A stretch of 64,000 bases of DNA from assembly GCF_900115905.1 (NCBI RefSeq), contig NZ_FOYD01000001.1:124001-188000 (forward strand), written 5' to 3'. Positions 1 through 11,421 of the stretch are shown piece by piece (position 1 is the first letter of the stretch; each line of letters begins with the position of its first letter). The translations under genes were made by a program, and so were the position numbers. This DNA comes from Halopseudomonas formosensis (GTDB taxonomy: Bacteria; Pseudomonadota; Gammaproteobacteria; Pseudomonadales; Pseudomonadaceae). The notes below the pieces were generated by a model, which did no database searches, was not told the DNA's origin, and saw only the letters and a program-made list of their open reading frames with translations.

Positions 1-104
1 TGGCGTGTGTCGGGTTGGCGAGTGGACGAGCTGGTGCTCGTCCCTCCCGGGCTGCAGGCGTAGCGCGGGTGCGCTACACCCCGGACGCGCCAGCCCTCAT
101 CCCC

Positions 105-351
105 GTAGGAGCACCCGCCCCGGGTGCGAATGGTTGCGTGCCGGTTCGCACCGGGGGGTGCTCCTACAACAAAGCCGCCCAACCCCTCTCCCCCGGTAGG
201 AGCACCCGCCCCGGGTGCGAATGGTTGCGTGCCGGTTCGCACCGAGGCGGTGCTCCTACAAAAAAGCCGGCCAACCTCTCTCCCTCGGTAGGAGCACCCG
301 CCCCGGGTGCGAAGGGTGCCTGCCCGGTTCGCACCGAGGCGGTGCTCCTAC
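105..351. repeat. Three tandem REP-like palindromes
   Basis: Three imperfect copies of a palindromic unit lie at 105-167, 196-259 and 288-351, each opening with GTAGGAGCACCCG and closing with GTGCTCCTAC, with a shorter inner inverted repeat around GGGTGCGAA/TTCGCACC. The period is about 91-92 bases because the spacers are also similar (AAAGCCG...CAACC). A smaller hairpin (GTAGCGC/GCGCTAC) sits at 60-77. Palindromes of this GTAGGAGC type are common between Pseudomonas genes. Nothing else is recognised between 1 and 528 apart from the presumed mla promoter region. Confidence 0.85.
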
Positions 352-528
352 AATAAAGCCGGTCAACCTCTCCCCGGATGCGACGGGTGCGGCGCGGATG
401 CCCGCCGACAAAACTTCCTCCAGCAAGGTCTCGACGCTGATGCTCGAACCTCATCGGGAGAACTGATATATTAGCGCGTTCACTTTTTCCGTCGTCCTGC
501 CGGCCAACAGGTAAGGCTACCTATAAAC

Positions 529-1347
529 ATGCTCGAAACAGATGACTTCATCGTCGATTTGCAGCAAGTGACCTTTCGTCGCGGCGAGCGGGTGATCTTC
601 AACAACGTTGATATCCGCATACCCCGGGGCAAGATCACCGGCATCATGGGCCCGTCCGGCTGTGGCAAGACCACCTTACTGCGCCTGATCGGTGCCCAAC
701 TGCGTCCGGAAAACGGCCGGATTCTGGTCAACGGCCAGAATATCCCCGAGCTGGGCCGTGAAGAGCTCTTCAGTGCACGGCAGCACATGGGCATGCTGTT
801 CCAGAGCGGTGCCCTGTTCACCGATCTGAACGTGTTCGAGAACGTGGCCTTCCCGCTGCGGGTACACACCAAGCTGCCGGAAGACATGATCCGCGACATC
901 GTGCTGCTCAAGCTGCAGGCCGTGGGACTGCGTGGCGCCATCGAGCTGATGCCCGATGAGCTGTCCGGTGGCATGAAGCGGCGCGTGGCCCTGGCCCGGG
1001 CAATCGCCCTGGACCCGGAGCTGATGATGTACGACGAGCCCTTCGTCGGTCAGGACCCGATTTCCATGGGTGTGCTGGTGCGCCTGATCCGTCTGCTCAA
1101 CGATGCGCTGGGGCTGACCAGCATAGTGGTGTCCCACGACCTGGCGGAAACCGCCAGCATTGCCGACTATCTCTATGTGGTCGGTGACGGCCAGGTGCTC
1201 GGTCACGGCAGGCCCGATGATCTGATGAATTCGGATAACCCGCGCATCCGGCAGTTCATGCAGGGCGAGCCGGACGGTCCGGTGCCTTTCCATTTCCCGG
1301 CGCCGGATTATGTGGATGACCTGCTGCAGAAGGAGCGCAGACGATGA
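529..1347 (+). CDS. mlaF: Mla phospholipid ABC transporter ATPase
   Basis: ATP-binding subunit of the MlaFEDB inner-membrane complex, which moves phospholipids between the inner membrane and the periplasmic carrier MlaC to keep the outer membrane asymmetric (family knowledge; called Ttg2A in Pseudomonas). The 272-residue product has Walker [10 protein letters not shown] at residues 41-49, the signature LSGGMKRR and Walker [12 protein letters not shown]. It is first in a tight + strand operon and overlaps mlaE by four bases (ATGA). Length and motifs are normal for MlaF. Confidence 0.97.
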   Translation: MLETDDFIVDLQQVTFRRGERVIFNNVDIRIPRGKITGIMGPSGCGKTTLLRLIGAQLRPENGRILVNGQNIPELGREELFSARQHMGMLFQSGALFTDLNVFENVAFPLRVHTKLPEDMIRDIVLLKLQAVGLRGAIELMPDELSGGMKRRVALARAIALDPELMMYDEPFVGQDPISMGVLVRLIRLLNDALGLTSIVVSHDLAETASIADYLYVVGDGQVLGHGRPDDLMNSDNPRIRQFMQGEPDGPVPFHFPAPDYVDDLLQKERRR

Positions 1348-2126
1348 ACGGTGTTGTGGATCGGGTCGCCTCCCTGGGTCGTATCGGCCTGGATGTGATC
1401 GCGGCGATCGGGCGCTCCGGCATATTCCTGTTCCAGGCGCTGGCTGGCCGCTCGCGTTACGGCAACGGCTTCTCCCTGCTGGTCAAGCAGCTGTACGCCC
1501 TGGGCGTGCTGTCACTGGCGATCATCATTGTCTCCGGCATCTTCATCGGCATGGTGCTGGCGCTGCAGGGCTACAACATCCTCAAGGATTACGGCTCGGA
1601 GCAGGCGGTCGGCCAGATGGTTGCCCTGACGCTGCTGCGCGAGCTGGGGCCAGTGGTCACCGCGCTGCTGTTTGCCGGTCGCGCCGGTTCCGCCCTGACT
1701 GCCGAGATCGGCCTGATGAAGGCCACCGAGCAGTTGTCGAGCCTGGAGATGATCGGCGTCGACCCGCTCAAGTACATCATTGCCCCGCGCCTGTGGGCCG
1801 GCTTCATTGCCATGCCGCTGCTGGCGCTGATCTTCTGTGTGGTCGGCATCTGGGGCGGCGCCATGGTGGCGGTGGACTGGCTGGGTGTCTACTCCGGCTC
1901 CTACTGGGCCAACATGCAGAACTCGGTGCAGTTCGGCGCTGATGTGCTCAACGGCCTGATCAAGGCGGTGGTGTTCGCCGCGGTAGTTACCTGGATTGCG
2001 GTGTTCCAGGGCTATGACTGTGAACCCACTTCCGAAGGTATCAGCCGGGCCACCACCCGCACCGTTGTCTATGCGTCCCTGGCCGTGCTCGGCCTGGACT
2101 TCATACTTACCGCATTGATGTTTTGA
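1344..2126 (+). CDS. mlaE: Mla phospholipid transporter permease
   Basis: Integral membrane permease of the Mla complex, 260 residues with an amphipathic N-terminus and about five hydrophobic segments. The [23 protein letters not shown] region, conserved across MlaE permeases, is present around residues 93-115. The start overlaps the mlaF stop, and mlaD follows after 18 bases, so the subunits are probably translationally coupled. No irregularity is seen. Confidence 0.97.
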   Translation: MNGVVDRVASLGRIGLDVIAAIGRSGIFLFQALAGRSRYGNGFSLLVKQLYALGVLSLAIIIVSGIFIGMVLALQGYNILKDYGSEQAVGQMVALTLLRELGPVVTALLFAGRAGSALTAEIGLMKATEQLSSLEMIGVDPLKYIIAPRLWAGFIAMPLLALIFCVVGIWGGAMVAVDWLGVYSGSYWANMQNSVQFGADVLNGLIKAVVFAAVVTWIAVFQGYDCEPTSEGISRATTRTVVYASLAVLGLDFILTALMF

Positions 2127-2144
2127 TCTGCCAAGGAATTAACC

Positions 2145-2609
2145 ATGCGCACCCGTACACTGGAATTGACCGTTGGCCTGTTCATCCTGGCTGGTTTGCT
2201 CGCGCTGCTGATACTGGCGCTGCGGGTCAGTGGCCTGACCCTGAGTACCAATGGCGATACCTATACCGTCTATGCCCACTTCGACAACGTGTCCGGTCTG
2301 ACCTCCCGGTCCAAGGTGACCATGGCCGGTGTGACCATTGGCCAGGTCAAGCGCATCACCTTTGACAAGAACCGGTATACCGGTCTGGTGGAAATGGCGA
2401 TCAACTCCGATGTGGACACCCTGCCGGCGGACAGCACGGCCTCCATCGTGACCGCAGGTCTGCTGGGGGAAAAATACATCGGCATCTCCGTCGGCGGGGA
2501 TGATCTGGTGCTGGGCGATGGCGACGAGATCGTCGACACCCAATCGGCACTGGTGCTGGAAGAGCTGATCGGTCGCTTCCTGCTCAACACCGTCAGCAAA
2601 GACGATTAA
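2145..2609 (+). CDS. mlaD: Mla substrate-binding MCE protein
   Basis: Single-MCE-domain protein of 154 residues with one N-terminal membrane helix (about residues 7-26) and a periplasmic MCE domain (about 38-116). In the known complex six MlaD copies form a ring above MlaFEB that passes lipid to MlaC. The length matches a one-domain MlaD, and there is no long C-terminal extension. Third gene of the mla operon, followed 12 bases later by mlaC. Confidence 0.96.
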   Translation: MRTRTLELTVGLFILAGLLALLILALRVSGLTLSTNGDTYTVYAHFDNVSGLTSRSKVTMAGVTIGQVKRITFDKNRYTGLVEMAINSDVDTLPADSTASIVTAGLLGEKYIGISVGGDDLVLGDGDEIVDTQSALVLEELIGRFLLNTVSKDD

Positions 2610-2621
2610 CGGGAGTACAAC

Positions 2622-3269
2622 ATGCGTAGATTCATGACTTGGGCGCTGGCTCTGCTGATCAGTGCACCGCTGCTGGCCCAGGCCGCAGCCCAGACCCCTC
2701 ATCAGGTTGTCGAGGACACCTCGGTGCGGGTCATGGAGACCCTCAATGCCAACCGCGAGCTGTACAAGCAGGACGCAGACGCCTTCTACAACGGCCTGAA
2801 CGAGATCATGGAGCCGGTGGTGGACTTCCAGGGCATCGCCCGCAGCGTGATGACCGTGCGTTACAGCCGCAGCGCCACCCCCGAGCAGATGGACCGCTTC
2901 ATCGAGACCTTCAAGCGCAGCATGGTCGAGTTCTACGGCAATGCTCTGCTCGAGTTCGACGGCGGCAGCATCACCGTACTGCCCCCGGCGCGTGGCGCCC
3001 AGCAGACCGAGGAGCGTGCCAGCGTGAACATGGAAGTGCGCTCCAACAGCGGCAACGTCTACCCGGTGACCTACACCATGGCCAACATCGATGGTCAGTG
3101 GAAGGTGCGCAACGTGATCGTTGAAGGTATCAACATCGGACTGCTGTTCCGCGACCAGTTCGCCCAGGCCATGCAGACCCACCGCAACAACCTGGATGCC
3201 GTGATCGACAACTGGGGCAGCGTGGTGGCTGAATCCCGTGAAGCGGTAGAGAAAGAGGTCAACGAGTGA
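2622..3269 (+). CDS. mlaC: Periplasmic phospholipid carrier MlaC
   Basis: Soluble periplasmic lipid shuttle between the MlaD ring and the outer-membrane MlaA component. The 215-residue precursor begins with a clear signal peptide (hydrophobic residues 6-20, Ala-rich cleavage region near 22) and continues as a Tol-Tol-Ttg2-type domain ending in an acidic and basic tail. The GGGAG-like ribosome site lies just before the ATG. The stop overlaps the GTG start of mlaB. No mlaA gene is in this window. Confidence 0.96.
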   Translation: MRRFMTWALALLISAPLLAQAAAQTPHQVVEDTSVRVMETLNANRELYKQDADAFYNGLNEIMEPVVDFQGIARSVMTVRYSRSATPEQMDRFIETFKRSMVEFYGNALLEFDGGSITVLPPARGAQQTEERASVNMEVRSNSGNVYPVTYTMANIDGQWKVRNVIVEGINIGLLFRDQFAQAMQTHRNNLDAVIDNWGSVVAESREAVEKEVNE

Positions 3270-3596
3270 GCGCCAGCGTTCAGCGTGACGGGCAGTGCCT
3301 GCGGCTGGCCGGGGATCTGGATTTTGCCAGTGCCGGCGCCCTGCGCGAGCAGCTGACGGCGCTCATTGCCGGCTGTGCCGGGCAGGCGCTGACCCTGGAT
3401 CTTTCCGCGGTCAGCCGCAGCAACAGCGTGGGCCTGTCCCTGCTGCTGTGCGCCGCGCGCAGTGCGGATGAACACAAGGTCGACCTGCGCGCCGCAGGTC
3501 TGCCCTCGGGCATGCTGAGCATGGCCCGCGTATGCGGACTCGACAACTGGCTGCAGCAGCTGAGCGTCGAGCCGCTGGATTTGAAGGAGACACCCC

Positions 3597-3610
<14 letters not shown>
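3266..3610 (+). CDS. mlaB: STAS-domain protein MlaB
   Basis: Cytoplasmic STAS protein of 114 residues that binds MlaF and supports complex assembly and activity (family knowledge). It starts at a GTG overlapping the mlaC stop (GTGA), which marks translational coupling. The STAS loop appears as LDLSAVSRSNSVGLSLLL, and the overall alternation of strands and helices fits the family. Sequence identity among MlaB proteins is low, so position in the operon carries much of the call. Confidence 0.9.
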
Positions 3611-5125
<1,515 letters not shown>

Positions 5126-5135
5126 GAGAAGACAC

Positions 5136-5777
5136 ATGAGTAACAGCCTGACCATTGCCCTGTCCAAGGGCCGCATCCTGGATGACACCCTGCCGCTGCT
5201 GAAGCTGGCCGGCATCGAGCCGGTGGAGGATCTGAACAAGAGCCGCAAGCTGATCTTCGGTACGACCGATCCGGACGTGCGCCTGCTGATCGTGCGGGCC
5301 ACCGATGTGCCCACCTACGTGGAGCAGGGGGCGGCGGACCTGGGCGTGGCCGGCAAGGACGTGCTCATGGAATACGGCAGCCAGGGGCTGTACGAGCCGC
5401 TGGACCTGAAAATTGCCAACTGCAAGCTGATGACTGCCGGGCCGGTGAATACCCCCGAGCCCAAGGGCCGGCTGCGGGTGGCGACCAAGTTCGTCAATGT
5501 CGCGCGCCGCTATTATGCCGCCCAGGGTCGCCAGGTCGAGCTGATCAAGCTCTACGGTTCCATGGAGCTGGCGCCGCTGGTGGGGCTGGCGGACAAGATC
5601 ATCGACGTGGTGGATACCGGCAATACCCTGCGCGCCAATGGCCTGGAGCCCCAGGAGCTGATCGCCGAGATCAGTTCCCGTCTGATCGTCAACAAGGCCT
5701 CCATGAAGCTCAAGCACGCCCGCATCCAGGCACTGATCAACCTGCTGGCCGAGGCCGTCGAGCGTCGGGCCAGCTGA
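5136..5777 (+). CDS. hisG: ATP phosphoribosyltransferase, short form
   Basis: First enzyme of histidine synthesis, joining ATP and PRPP. An ATG at 5136 preceded by GAGAAGACAC gives 213 residues beginning [13 protein letters not shown]. An in-frame upstream start at 5019 would overlap murA and is rejected. The length marks the short HisG form, which lacks the C-terminal regulatory domain and needs the HisZ subunit for activity. No hisZ lies in this window, so it must be elsewhere. The PRPP-binding [12 protein letters not shown] segment is present. Confidence 0.96.
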   Translation: MSNSLTIALSKGRILDDTLPLLKLAGIEPVEDLNKSRKLIFGTTDPDVRLLIVRATDVPTYVEQGAADLGVAGKDVLMEYGSQGLYEPLDLKIANCKLMTAGPVNTPEPKGRLRVATKFVNVARRYYAAQGRQVELIKLYGSMELAPLVGLADKIIDVVDTGNTLRANGLEPQELIAEISSRLIVNKASMKLKHARIQALINLLAEAVERRAS

Positions 5778-5813
5778 ACGCACCACCCTGAATATCTCTG
5801 TGAGGAACGCACC

Positions 5814-7124
5814 ATGAGCACGCCGTTGAAAATCACCCGTCTGGACACCAACCAGGCCGATTTCAACCATCACCTCGATGGTCTGCTGGCGTGGGAAGGT
5901 GTGTCCGACAAGGCGGTGAACGAGCGCGTCGACGAGATCATCGCGGCGGTCCGCCAGCGTGGTGATGCGGCAGTGGTCGAGTACACCGCCCGCTTTGACG
6001 GGCTGGATGTGGCCGATATGGCCGCCCTGACCCTGGACCGTGCCCGCCTGGAACAGGCGCTGGAGCGCATCACCGCCGAACAGCGCCAGGCGCTGGAAGT
6101 GGCCGCCGAGCGGGTGCGCCTGTACCACGAACACCAGCGGCAGGATTCCTGGCGTTACACCGAAGCCGATGGCACCGTGCTCGGCCAGCAGGTCACCCCG
6201 CTGGATCGGGTGGGCCTCTACGTGCCCGGCGGCAAGGCCTCCTATCCCTCCTCGGTGCTGATGAACGCCATCCCGGCCAAGGTCGCCGGCGTGCCCGAGG
6301 TGGTCATGGTCGTGCCCACGCCCCGCGGTGAGATCAATGAACTGGTGCTGGCCGCTGCCTGCCTGGCCGGTGTCGACCGGGTATTCACCATCGGTGGCGC
6401 CCAGGCCGTGGCCGCGCTGGCCTACGGCACCGAGACCGTGCCCCGGGTGGACAAGATCGTCGGCCCGGGCAACATCTACGTGGCCACCGCCAAGCGTGCG
6501 GTCTTCGGTCAGGTCGGCATCGACATGATTGCCGGTCCCTCGGAGATTCTGGTGATCTGTGACGGCCAGACCGACCCGGACTGGATCGCCATGGATCTGT
6601 TCTCCCAGGCCGAACACGACGAGGACGCCCAATCCATCCTGCTGTGCCCGGACGCCGAATACCTGGACGCGGTGGAAGCCAGCCTGAACAGACTGCTGGG
6701 TACGCTGGAGCGCAGCGACATGGTCCGCGTCTCCATCGAGAACCGCGGCGCGCTGATCAAGGTCGACAGCTTGGACCAGGCCTGCGAGGTCGCCAACCGC
6801 ATCGCACCGGAGCACCTGGAGCTGTCCGTAGCCGACCCTGACGCCATGCTGCCGAAGATCCGTCACGCCGGCGCGATCTTCATGGGCCGCTACACCCCGG
6901 AAGCGCTGGGCGACTACTGTGCCGGTCCGAACCACGTGCTGCCCACCTCCGGCACCGCGCGGTTCTCCTCACCGCTGGGCGTGTACGACTTCCAGAAGCG
7001 CTCCTCGGTGATCTTCTGCTCGCCGGCAGGGGCCTCCGAGCTGGCCAGAACCGCCTCCGTGCTGGCCCGCGGCGAAAGCCTCACCGCCCACGCACGCAGC
7101 GCCGAATACAGAATCAAGCAGTAA
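5814..7124 (+). CDS. hisD: Histidinol dehydrogenase
   Basis: Zinc-dependent NAD enzyme for the last two oxidations of histidine synthesis (histidinol to histidine). The protein is 436 residues and shows the family blocks [23 protein letters not shown] and [11 protein letters not shown]. An AGGAACG ribosome site precedes the ATG. It lies 36 bases after hisG. The stop codon is immediately followed by the AAGCTTCAAGC repeats in the hisD-hisC spacer. Confidence 0.98.
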   Translation: MSTPLKITRLDTNQADFNHHLDGLLAWEGVSDKAVNERVDEIIAAVRQRGDAAVVEYTARFDGLDVADMAALTLDRARLEQALERITAEQRQALEVAAERVRLYHEHQRQDSWRYTEADGTVLGQQVTPLDRVGLYVPGGKASYPSSVLMNAIPAKVAGVPEVVMVVPTPRGEINELVLAAACLAGVDRVFTIGGAQAVAALAYGTETVPRVDKIVGPGNIYVATAKRAVFGQVGIDMIAGPSEILVICDGQTDPDWIAMDLFSQAEHDEDAQSILLCPDAEYLDAVEASLNRLLGTLERSDMVRVSIENRGALIKVDSLDQACEVANRIAPEHLELSVADPDAMLPKIRHAGAIFMGRYTPEALGDYCAGPNHVLPTSGTARFSSPLGVYDFQKRSSVIFCSPAGASELARTASVLARGESLTAHARSAEYRIKQ

Positions 7125-7175
7125 GCTTCAAGCCGCAAGGCGCAAGCTGTAAGCAACAAGCTTCAAGCTGTAAGT
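7124..7175. repeat. AAGCTTCAAGC-type low-complexity repeats
   Basis: The hisD-hisC spacer starts with iterated AAGCTTCAAGC / GCAAGCTGTAAGC units. Bases 7159-7175 are identical to the first 17 bases of the left inverted repeat of the four-helix-bundle unit in the cys operon (11422-11438), but no gene is present here. Confidence 0.75.
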
Positions 7176-7192
7176 TAAACCAAATTATCGCT

Positions 7193-7220
7193 GGAGCAGC
7201 TGACAGATTGGAGCTGCTCC
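7193..7220 (+). promoter_or_regulatory. Hairpin just upstream of hisC ribosome site
   Basis: A perfect 9-bp stem GGAGCAGCT (7193-7201) pairs with AGCTGCTCC (7212-7220) around a 10-base loop. The hisC ribosome site GAAGGAG starts at the next base. There is no T-tract, so this is not a simple terminator. It could stabilise the mRNA end or influence hisC translation; function is inferred only from position. Confidence 0.5.
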
Positions 7221-7233
7221 GAAGGAGCAACAC

Positions 7234-8295
7234 GTGAGCCGTTTCTGGAGTCCCTTCGTCAAGGATCTGGTGCCCTATGTGCCGGGCGAGCAGCCCAAGC
7301 TGGACAACCTGGTCAAGCTGAACACCAACGAGAACCCCTACGGTCCGTCGCCGAAGGTGATCGAGGCCATCCGTGCCCAGCTGGATGACAGCCTGCGTCT
7401 GTATCCCGCGCCCAATGCCGATGACCTGAAGCAGGCCATTGCCGATTACCACGGTGTGGCCAGCAGTCAGGTGTTTGTCGGCAATGGCTCCGACGAGGTC
7501 CTCGCCCACCTGTTCAACGGCCTGTTCCAGCACGGCAAGCCGGTGCTGATGCCGGACATCAGCTACAGCTTCTATCCGGTGTACTGCAACCTCTACGGTA
7601 TCGAGGCCAGGGCGCTGCCACTGGATGAAAACTTCCGCATGCGCGTGGATGACTATCAGGGCGAGAACGGCGGCATCATCTTCCCCAACCCCAATGCGCC
7701 CACCGGCATTCTGCTGCCGCTGGACGGTATCGAGCAGATCCTCAAAGCCAACCCGGACTCGGTCGTGGTGGTGGATGAAGCCTATGTGGATTTCGGCGGC
7801 GAGAGCGCCATCGCCCTGGTGGATAGCTACCCGAACCTGCTGGTTACCCAGACCCTGTCCAAATCCCGCTCCCTGGCCGGCCTGCGGGTCGGCTTCGCGG
7901 TAGGGCATGCGGATCTGATCGAGGGGCTGGAGCGGATCAAGAACAGCTTCAACTCCTATCCGCTGGATCGGTTGGCCATCGCCGGCGCCGTTGCCGCCTT
8001 CGAGGACCAGGCCTGGTTCGAGAAGTGCTGCAACGCCGTCATCGACACTCGCGAGCAGCTGAGTGCAGCGCTGGCCGAGCGTGGCTTCGAGGTGCTGCCG
8101 TCAGCGGCCAACTTCGTACTGGCGCGCCACCCAGAGCGCGACGCCGGTGAGCTGGCGGCGAGCCTGCGCGAGAGAAGGGTGATAGTGCGCCACTTCCGCC
8201 AGCCGCGCATCGAACAGCACCTGCGCATCACCGTGGGCACGCCGCAGCAGAATCAGGCGCTGCTCGACGCGCTGGACGCACTGCTGCAGGGCTGA
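7234..8295 (+). CDS. hisC: Histidinol-phosphate aminotransferase
   Basis: PLP-dependent class II aminotransferase that makes histidinol phosphate from imidazole acetol phosphate. The GTG start at 7234 follows the GAAGGAG ribosome site, giving 353 residues. The pyridoxal lysine is Lys210 in [14 protein letters not shown], and the NPNAPTG substrate loop is visible. The C-terminal arginine block ([10 protein letters not shown]) is complete. It converges with algW, 17 bases apart, with no obvious terminator between. Confidence 0.96.
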   Translation: MSRFWSPFVKDLVPYVPGEQPKLDNLVKLNTNENPYGPSPKVIEAIRAQLDDSLRLYPAPNADDLKQAIADYHGVASSQVFVGNGSDEVLAHLFNGLFQHGKPVLMPDISYSFYPVYCNLYGIEARALPLDENFRMRVDDYQGENGGIIFPNPNAPTGILLPLDGIEQILKANPDSVVVVDEAYVDFGGESAIALVDSYPNLLVTQTLSKSRSLAGLRVGFAVGHADLIEGLERIKNSFNSYPLDRLAIAGAVAAFEDQAWFEKCCNAVIDTREQLSAALAERGFEVLPSAANFVLARHPERDAGELAASLRERRVIVRHFRQPRIEQHLRITVGTPQQNQALLDALDALLQG

Positions 8296-8312
8296 CCTGC
8301 AGCGCGGCAGAC

Positions 8313-9452
8313 TCAGGAGCCGCTGAAGGTCGGCCGCACGCTGACCTCGGCGGAGAAAGTCATGGGTTGGCCGTCGCGCAGCACTTCCAGGGTAACTGTG
8401 TCCCCGGGTCGGGCACGTGCCACCATGTTCATCGCCTGACGCCCCGAGATTGCCGGCTCGCCATTGATGGTGAGAATGACGTCACCGGGGCGCAGGCCCG
8501 CAGTCCAGGCCGGACCGTTGCGGTAGAGTCCCGAGACCACGATGCCCTTGGCCTGAACCAGGTTGAAGGATTCGGCCAGCTCATCGGTCAGCGGTTGCAC
8601 CTCGACCCCCAGCCAGCCGCGGATGACCCGGCCCTGGCGGATGATCTGCTCCATCACGTTTACCGCCAGTGGGGCTGGGATGGCAAAACCTATCCCCTGT
8701 GAGCCGCCGGACTGGGAGAAGATCGCGGTGTTGATGCCGATCACGCGACCATAGGCATCGATCAGTGCCCCCCCGGAGTTGCCCTGGTTGATGGCCGCAT
8801 CGGTCTGGATGAAGTCTTCATAGGTGTTCAGACCCAGCTGATTGCGACCCATGGCGCTGATGATGCCCTTGGTCACGGTCTGGCCCAGGCCGAAGGGGTT
8901 GCCGATGGCCATGACCACATCCCCGGTGCGCAATTGTTCCGCCGGGCTCAGGGTCGCCACCGGCAGGTCCGGCAGGTTGATCTTGAGCACGGCAATGTCG
9001 GTTTCAGGATCGGTGCCGATGAGTTCGGCCATGGCCTCGCGGCCGTCCTGCAGGGCAACCAGAATGCCGTCGGCACCGGCTACCACGTGGTGGTTGGTGA
9101 CCAGATAGCCGTCCTCGCGCAGGATGACTGCCGAGCCCAGGCTCGACTGGCGGCGGCTGGGCTCGGGAATGGGGGTGCCGTAGTCGCCGAGAATCTGACC
9201 ATTGAGACCGGAACTGCGGGCGCCGTTTCGAATCTGTTTGATGGTAAAGATATTGGCCACGCTGGGCGCAGCATGGCTCACGGCGTCCCCATAGGACACC
9301 ACGCCAACCGGTGCCACTATGGCGGGAGTGCCGGGCACACCGGATTTGGCAGCGGGCAGGCCCACAAGCTGGGGAAACTGCTGAACCAGCAGCAACGCCA
9401 ACAGCAGCCCGCAGACCGCAGGCCAGCCTAAATCGCGCAGAAAAGCTTTCAA
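8313..9452 (-). CDS. algW: DegS-like periplasmic serine protease AlgW
   Basis: Membrane-anchored trypsin-like protease that in Pseudomonas senses unfolded outer-membrane proteins through its PDZ domain and cuts the anti-sigma factor MucA (family knowledge). The 379 residues show an N-terminal anchor helix (about 11-30), catalytic His122 (TNHHV), Asp152 (TDIAVLK) and Ser226 (GNSGGAL), and one PDZ domain (about 280-370). One PDZ rather than two separates it from MucD/DegP. The position beside hisC matches algW in P. aeruginosa. Confidence 0.94.
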   Translation of the reverse strand: MKAFLRDLGWPAVCGLLLALLLVQQFPQLVGLPAAKSGVPGTPAIVAPVGVVSYGDAVSHAAPSVANIFTIKQIRNGARSSGLNGQILGDYGTPIPEPSRRQSSLGSAVILREDGYLVTNHHVVAGADGILVALQDGREAMAELIGTDPETDIAVLKINLPDLPVATLSPAEQLRTGDVVMAIGNPFGLGQTVTKGIISAMGRNQLGLNTYEDFIQTDAAINQGNSGGALIDAYGRVIGINTAIFSQSGGSQGIGFAIPAPLAVNVMEQIIRQGRVIRGWLGVEVQPLTDELAESFNLVQAKGIVVSGLYRNGPAWTAGLRPGDVILTINGEPAISGRQAMNMVARARPGDTVTLEVLRDGQPMTFSAEVSVRPTFSGS

Positions 9453-9587
9453 GTAGAGTACCTTCTCAAGACCTGCCGAAAAGGCAGTGCTTCGCCATTA
9501 TAGGGACATTCGGGTTAATGTGTGGTAAATCCAACGAGAACGACTCCGCAAACTGATAAATCTCTTTTATTTCAATAAGGTAGATAA

Positions 9588-10349
9588 ATGATGACAGCCT
9601 GTTCCGAACTTGTGGCCTACTGCAACAATCTCCTCGAATCTGCTGCCTTTCAGGATTACTGCCCGAATGGTTTGCAGGTGGAAGGGCGTCGCGAGGTCAG
9701 TCGAGTGGTCAGTGGCGTCACCGCCAGTCAGGCACTTATCGACGCCGCCGCCGAAGCCGGTGCGGACCTGCTGCTGGTGCATCATGGCTACTTCTGGCGT
9801 GGCGAGGCGGCTCCCATCACCGGCCTGAAACAACGTCGCATCCGCGCCCTGCTGGAACACGGCATCAACCTGGTCGCCTACCACCTGCCATTGGATGTGC
9901 ATGCCAAGTTCGGCAACAACGTCCAGTTGGCCGAGCTGATGGGCTGGCGCATCACCGGTGGTCTGGAGCCGGCGAATCCGCGCTCGGTGGGACTGCAGGG
10001 CGAGCTGGTGGAAGAGCTCAGTGGTGCTGAACTGGCCGAGCAGATCGGCAGCCGGCTGAATCGCGAGCCCATGTTCATCGCCGGGCATGATCGTCCGGTC
10101 AAGCGCATTGCCTGGTGCACAGGCGCGGCCCAGGGCTATATCGAAAAAGCGGTGGCACTGGGAGTCGATGCCTTTGTTACCGGCGAGGTGTCCGAGCCGA
10201 CCATCCATATCGCCCGCGAATGCGGAATCAACTTCTACGCTGCCGGGCACCACGCCACCGAGCGCTACGGGGTCAAGGCGCTGGGCGAGCATCTGGCCGA
10301 GCATTTCGGCCTGGAACACCAGTTCATCGATATCGATAACCCGGTCTGA
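9588..10349 (+). CDS. Nif3-like dinuclear metal-centre protein
   Basis: Member of the GTP cyclohydrolase I type 2/NIF3 family, 253 residues, the short form without the inserted CutA-like domain. Metal-ligand regions are visible: LLLVHHGYFW near residues 60-70, PLDVHAKFGNN, and GHHATERYG near the C-terminus. The family forms hexamers with two metal ions, and its cellular role is unsettled. Two ATGs are adjacent (9588, 9591), with an AATAAGG ribosome site upstream. A separate COG3323 protein, related to the domain inserted in longer Nif3 homologues, is encoded at 58748. Confidence 0.92.
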   Translation: MMTACSELVAYCNNLLESAAFQDYCPNGLQVEGRREVSRVVSGVTASQALIDAAAEAGADLLLVHHGYFWRGEAAPITGLKQRRIRALLEHGINLVAYHLPLDVHAKFGNNVQLAELMGWRITGGLEPANPRSVGLQGELVEELSGAELAEQIGSRLNREPMFIAGHDRPVKRIAWCTGAAQGYIEKAVALGVDAFVTGEVSEPTIHIARECGINFYAAGHHATERYGVKALGEHLAEHFGLEHQFIDIDNPV

Positions 10350-10410
10350 GCGCGGCGGGGGAACCGCACGCTGTGACTCCGATGAATATGCTTATAACCG
10401 AAAGGTATTG

Positions 10411-10439
10411 AAGGGCGCCTTATTATAAGGGGTGCCCTT
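10411..10439. promoter_or_regulatory. Palindrome upstream of cysD
   Basis: AAGGGC (10411-10416) pairs with GCCCTT (10434-10439), and inside it CCTTAT (10418-10423) pairs with ATAAGG (10425-10430) around a single T. A TACAAT -10-like box follows at 10443-10448. The near-perfect symmetry could be an operator or a leader hairpin for the cys operon. CysB control would be expected for these genes, but the site is not identified as a CysB box. Confidence 0.45.
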
Positions 10440-10490
10440 TGCTACAATGCCGGCCTATTTCTCGCCGCTTCAGTTCATCGTGAGTACCCC

Positions 10491-11396
10491 ATGCTGGAAA
10501 AACTGACCCATCTGAAACAGCTGGAAGCCGAAAGCATCCACATCATCCGTGAGGTTGCCGCCGAGTTCCAGAACCCGGTAATGCTGTATTCCATCGGCAA
10601 GGACTCCGCCGTCATGCTGCATCTGGCACGCAAGGCCTTCTATCCCGGCCGCCTGCCATTCCCGGTGCTGCATGTGGACACCGGCTGGAAATTCCGCGAG
10701 ATGTATAGCTTCCGCGAGCGCATGGTCAAGGAGATGGATCTGGACCTGCTGGTGCATATCAACCCGGAAGGAGTGGAGCAGGGCATCGGTCCCTTTACCC
10801 ACGGCAGCGCGATCCATACCGACGTGATGAAAACCCAGGGCCTGAAGCAGGCGCTGGACAAGTACGGCTTCGATGCTGCCTTCGGTGGTGCCCGCCGCGA
10901 CGAGGAAAAATCCCGCGCCAAGGAGCGGGTCTACTCCTTCCGTGACAAGCACCATCGCTGGGACCCGAAGAACCAGCGCCCTGAACTGTGGAACATCTAC
11001 AACGGCAAGGTGCACAAGGGCGAGAGCATCCGCGTATTCCCCCTGTCCAACTGGACCGAGCTGGACATCTGGCAATACATCTATCTGGAAGGCATCCCGA
11101 TCGTACCCCTGTACTTCGCCGCCGAACGCCCGGTGGTCAAGCGTGACGGCACGCTGATCATGGTCGACGACGAGCGCATGCCGCTGAACCCCGGCGAAGT
11201 ACCGGAAATGAAGATGGTGCGCTTCCGGACCCTGGGCTGCTACCCGCTGACCGGCGCCGTGGAATCCTCCGCCGCCACCCTGCCGGAAATCATCCAGGAA
11301 ATGCTGCTGACCCGTACTTCCGAGCGTCAGGGCCGCGTGATCGACCACGATCAGGCGGGATCGATGGAAGAAAAGAAACGTCAGGGGTACTTCTAG
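10491..11396 (+). CDS. cysD: Sulfate adenylyltransferase subunit 2
   Basis: Catalytic subunit of ATP sulfurylase, making adenosine 5'-phosphosulfate from sulfate and ATP. The 301-residue protein carries the PP-loop [15 protein letters not shown] (about residues 34-48) and the LHVDTGWKF and [12 protein letters not shown] blocks. The C-terminus EKKRQGYF is typical. Its partner cysNC begins 531 bases downstream, far more than usual, because a four-helix-bundle gene and repeats lie between them. Confidence 0.98.
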   Translation: MLEKLTHLKQLEAESIHIIREVAAEFQNPVMLYSIGKDSAVMLHLARKAFYPGRLPFPVLHVDTGWKFREMYSFRERMVKEMDLDLLVHINPEGVEQGIGPFTHGSAIHTDVMKTQGLKQALDKYGFDAAFGGARRDEEKSRAKERVYSFRDKHHRWDPKNQRPELWNIYNGKVHKGESIRVFPLSNWTELDIWQYIYLEGIPIVPLYFAAERPVVKRDGTLIMVDDERMPLNPGEVPEMKMVRFRTLGCYPLTGAVESSAATLPEIIQEMLLTRTSERQGRVIDHDQAGSMEEKKRQGYF

Positions 11397-11421
11397 CCGC
11401 GGGCGGCTGGAAGTAAGCGGC

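Noticed and set aside
105-351. CRISPR array
   Set aside because: Only three units, each an internal palindrome of about 63 bases with near-identical spacers, and no cas genes. It is a REP-type tandem repeat.
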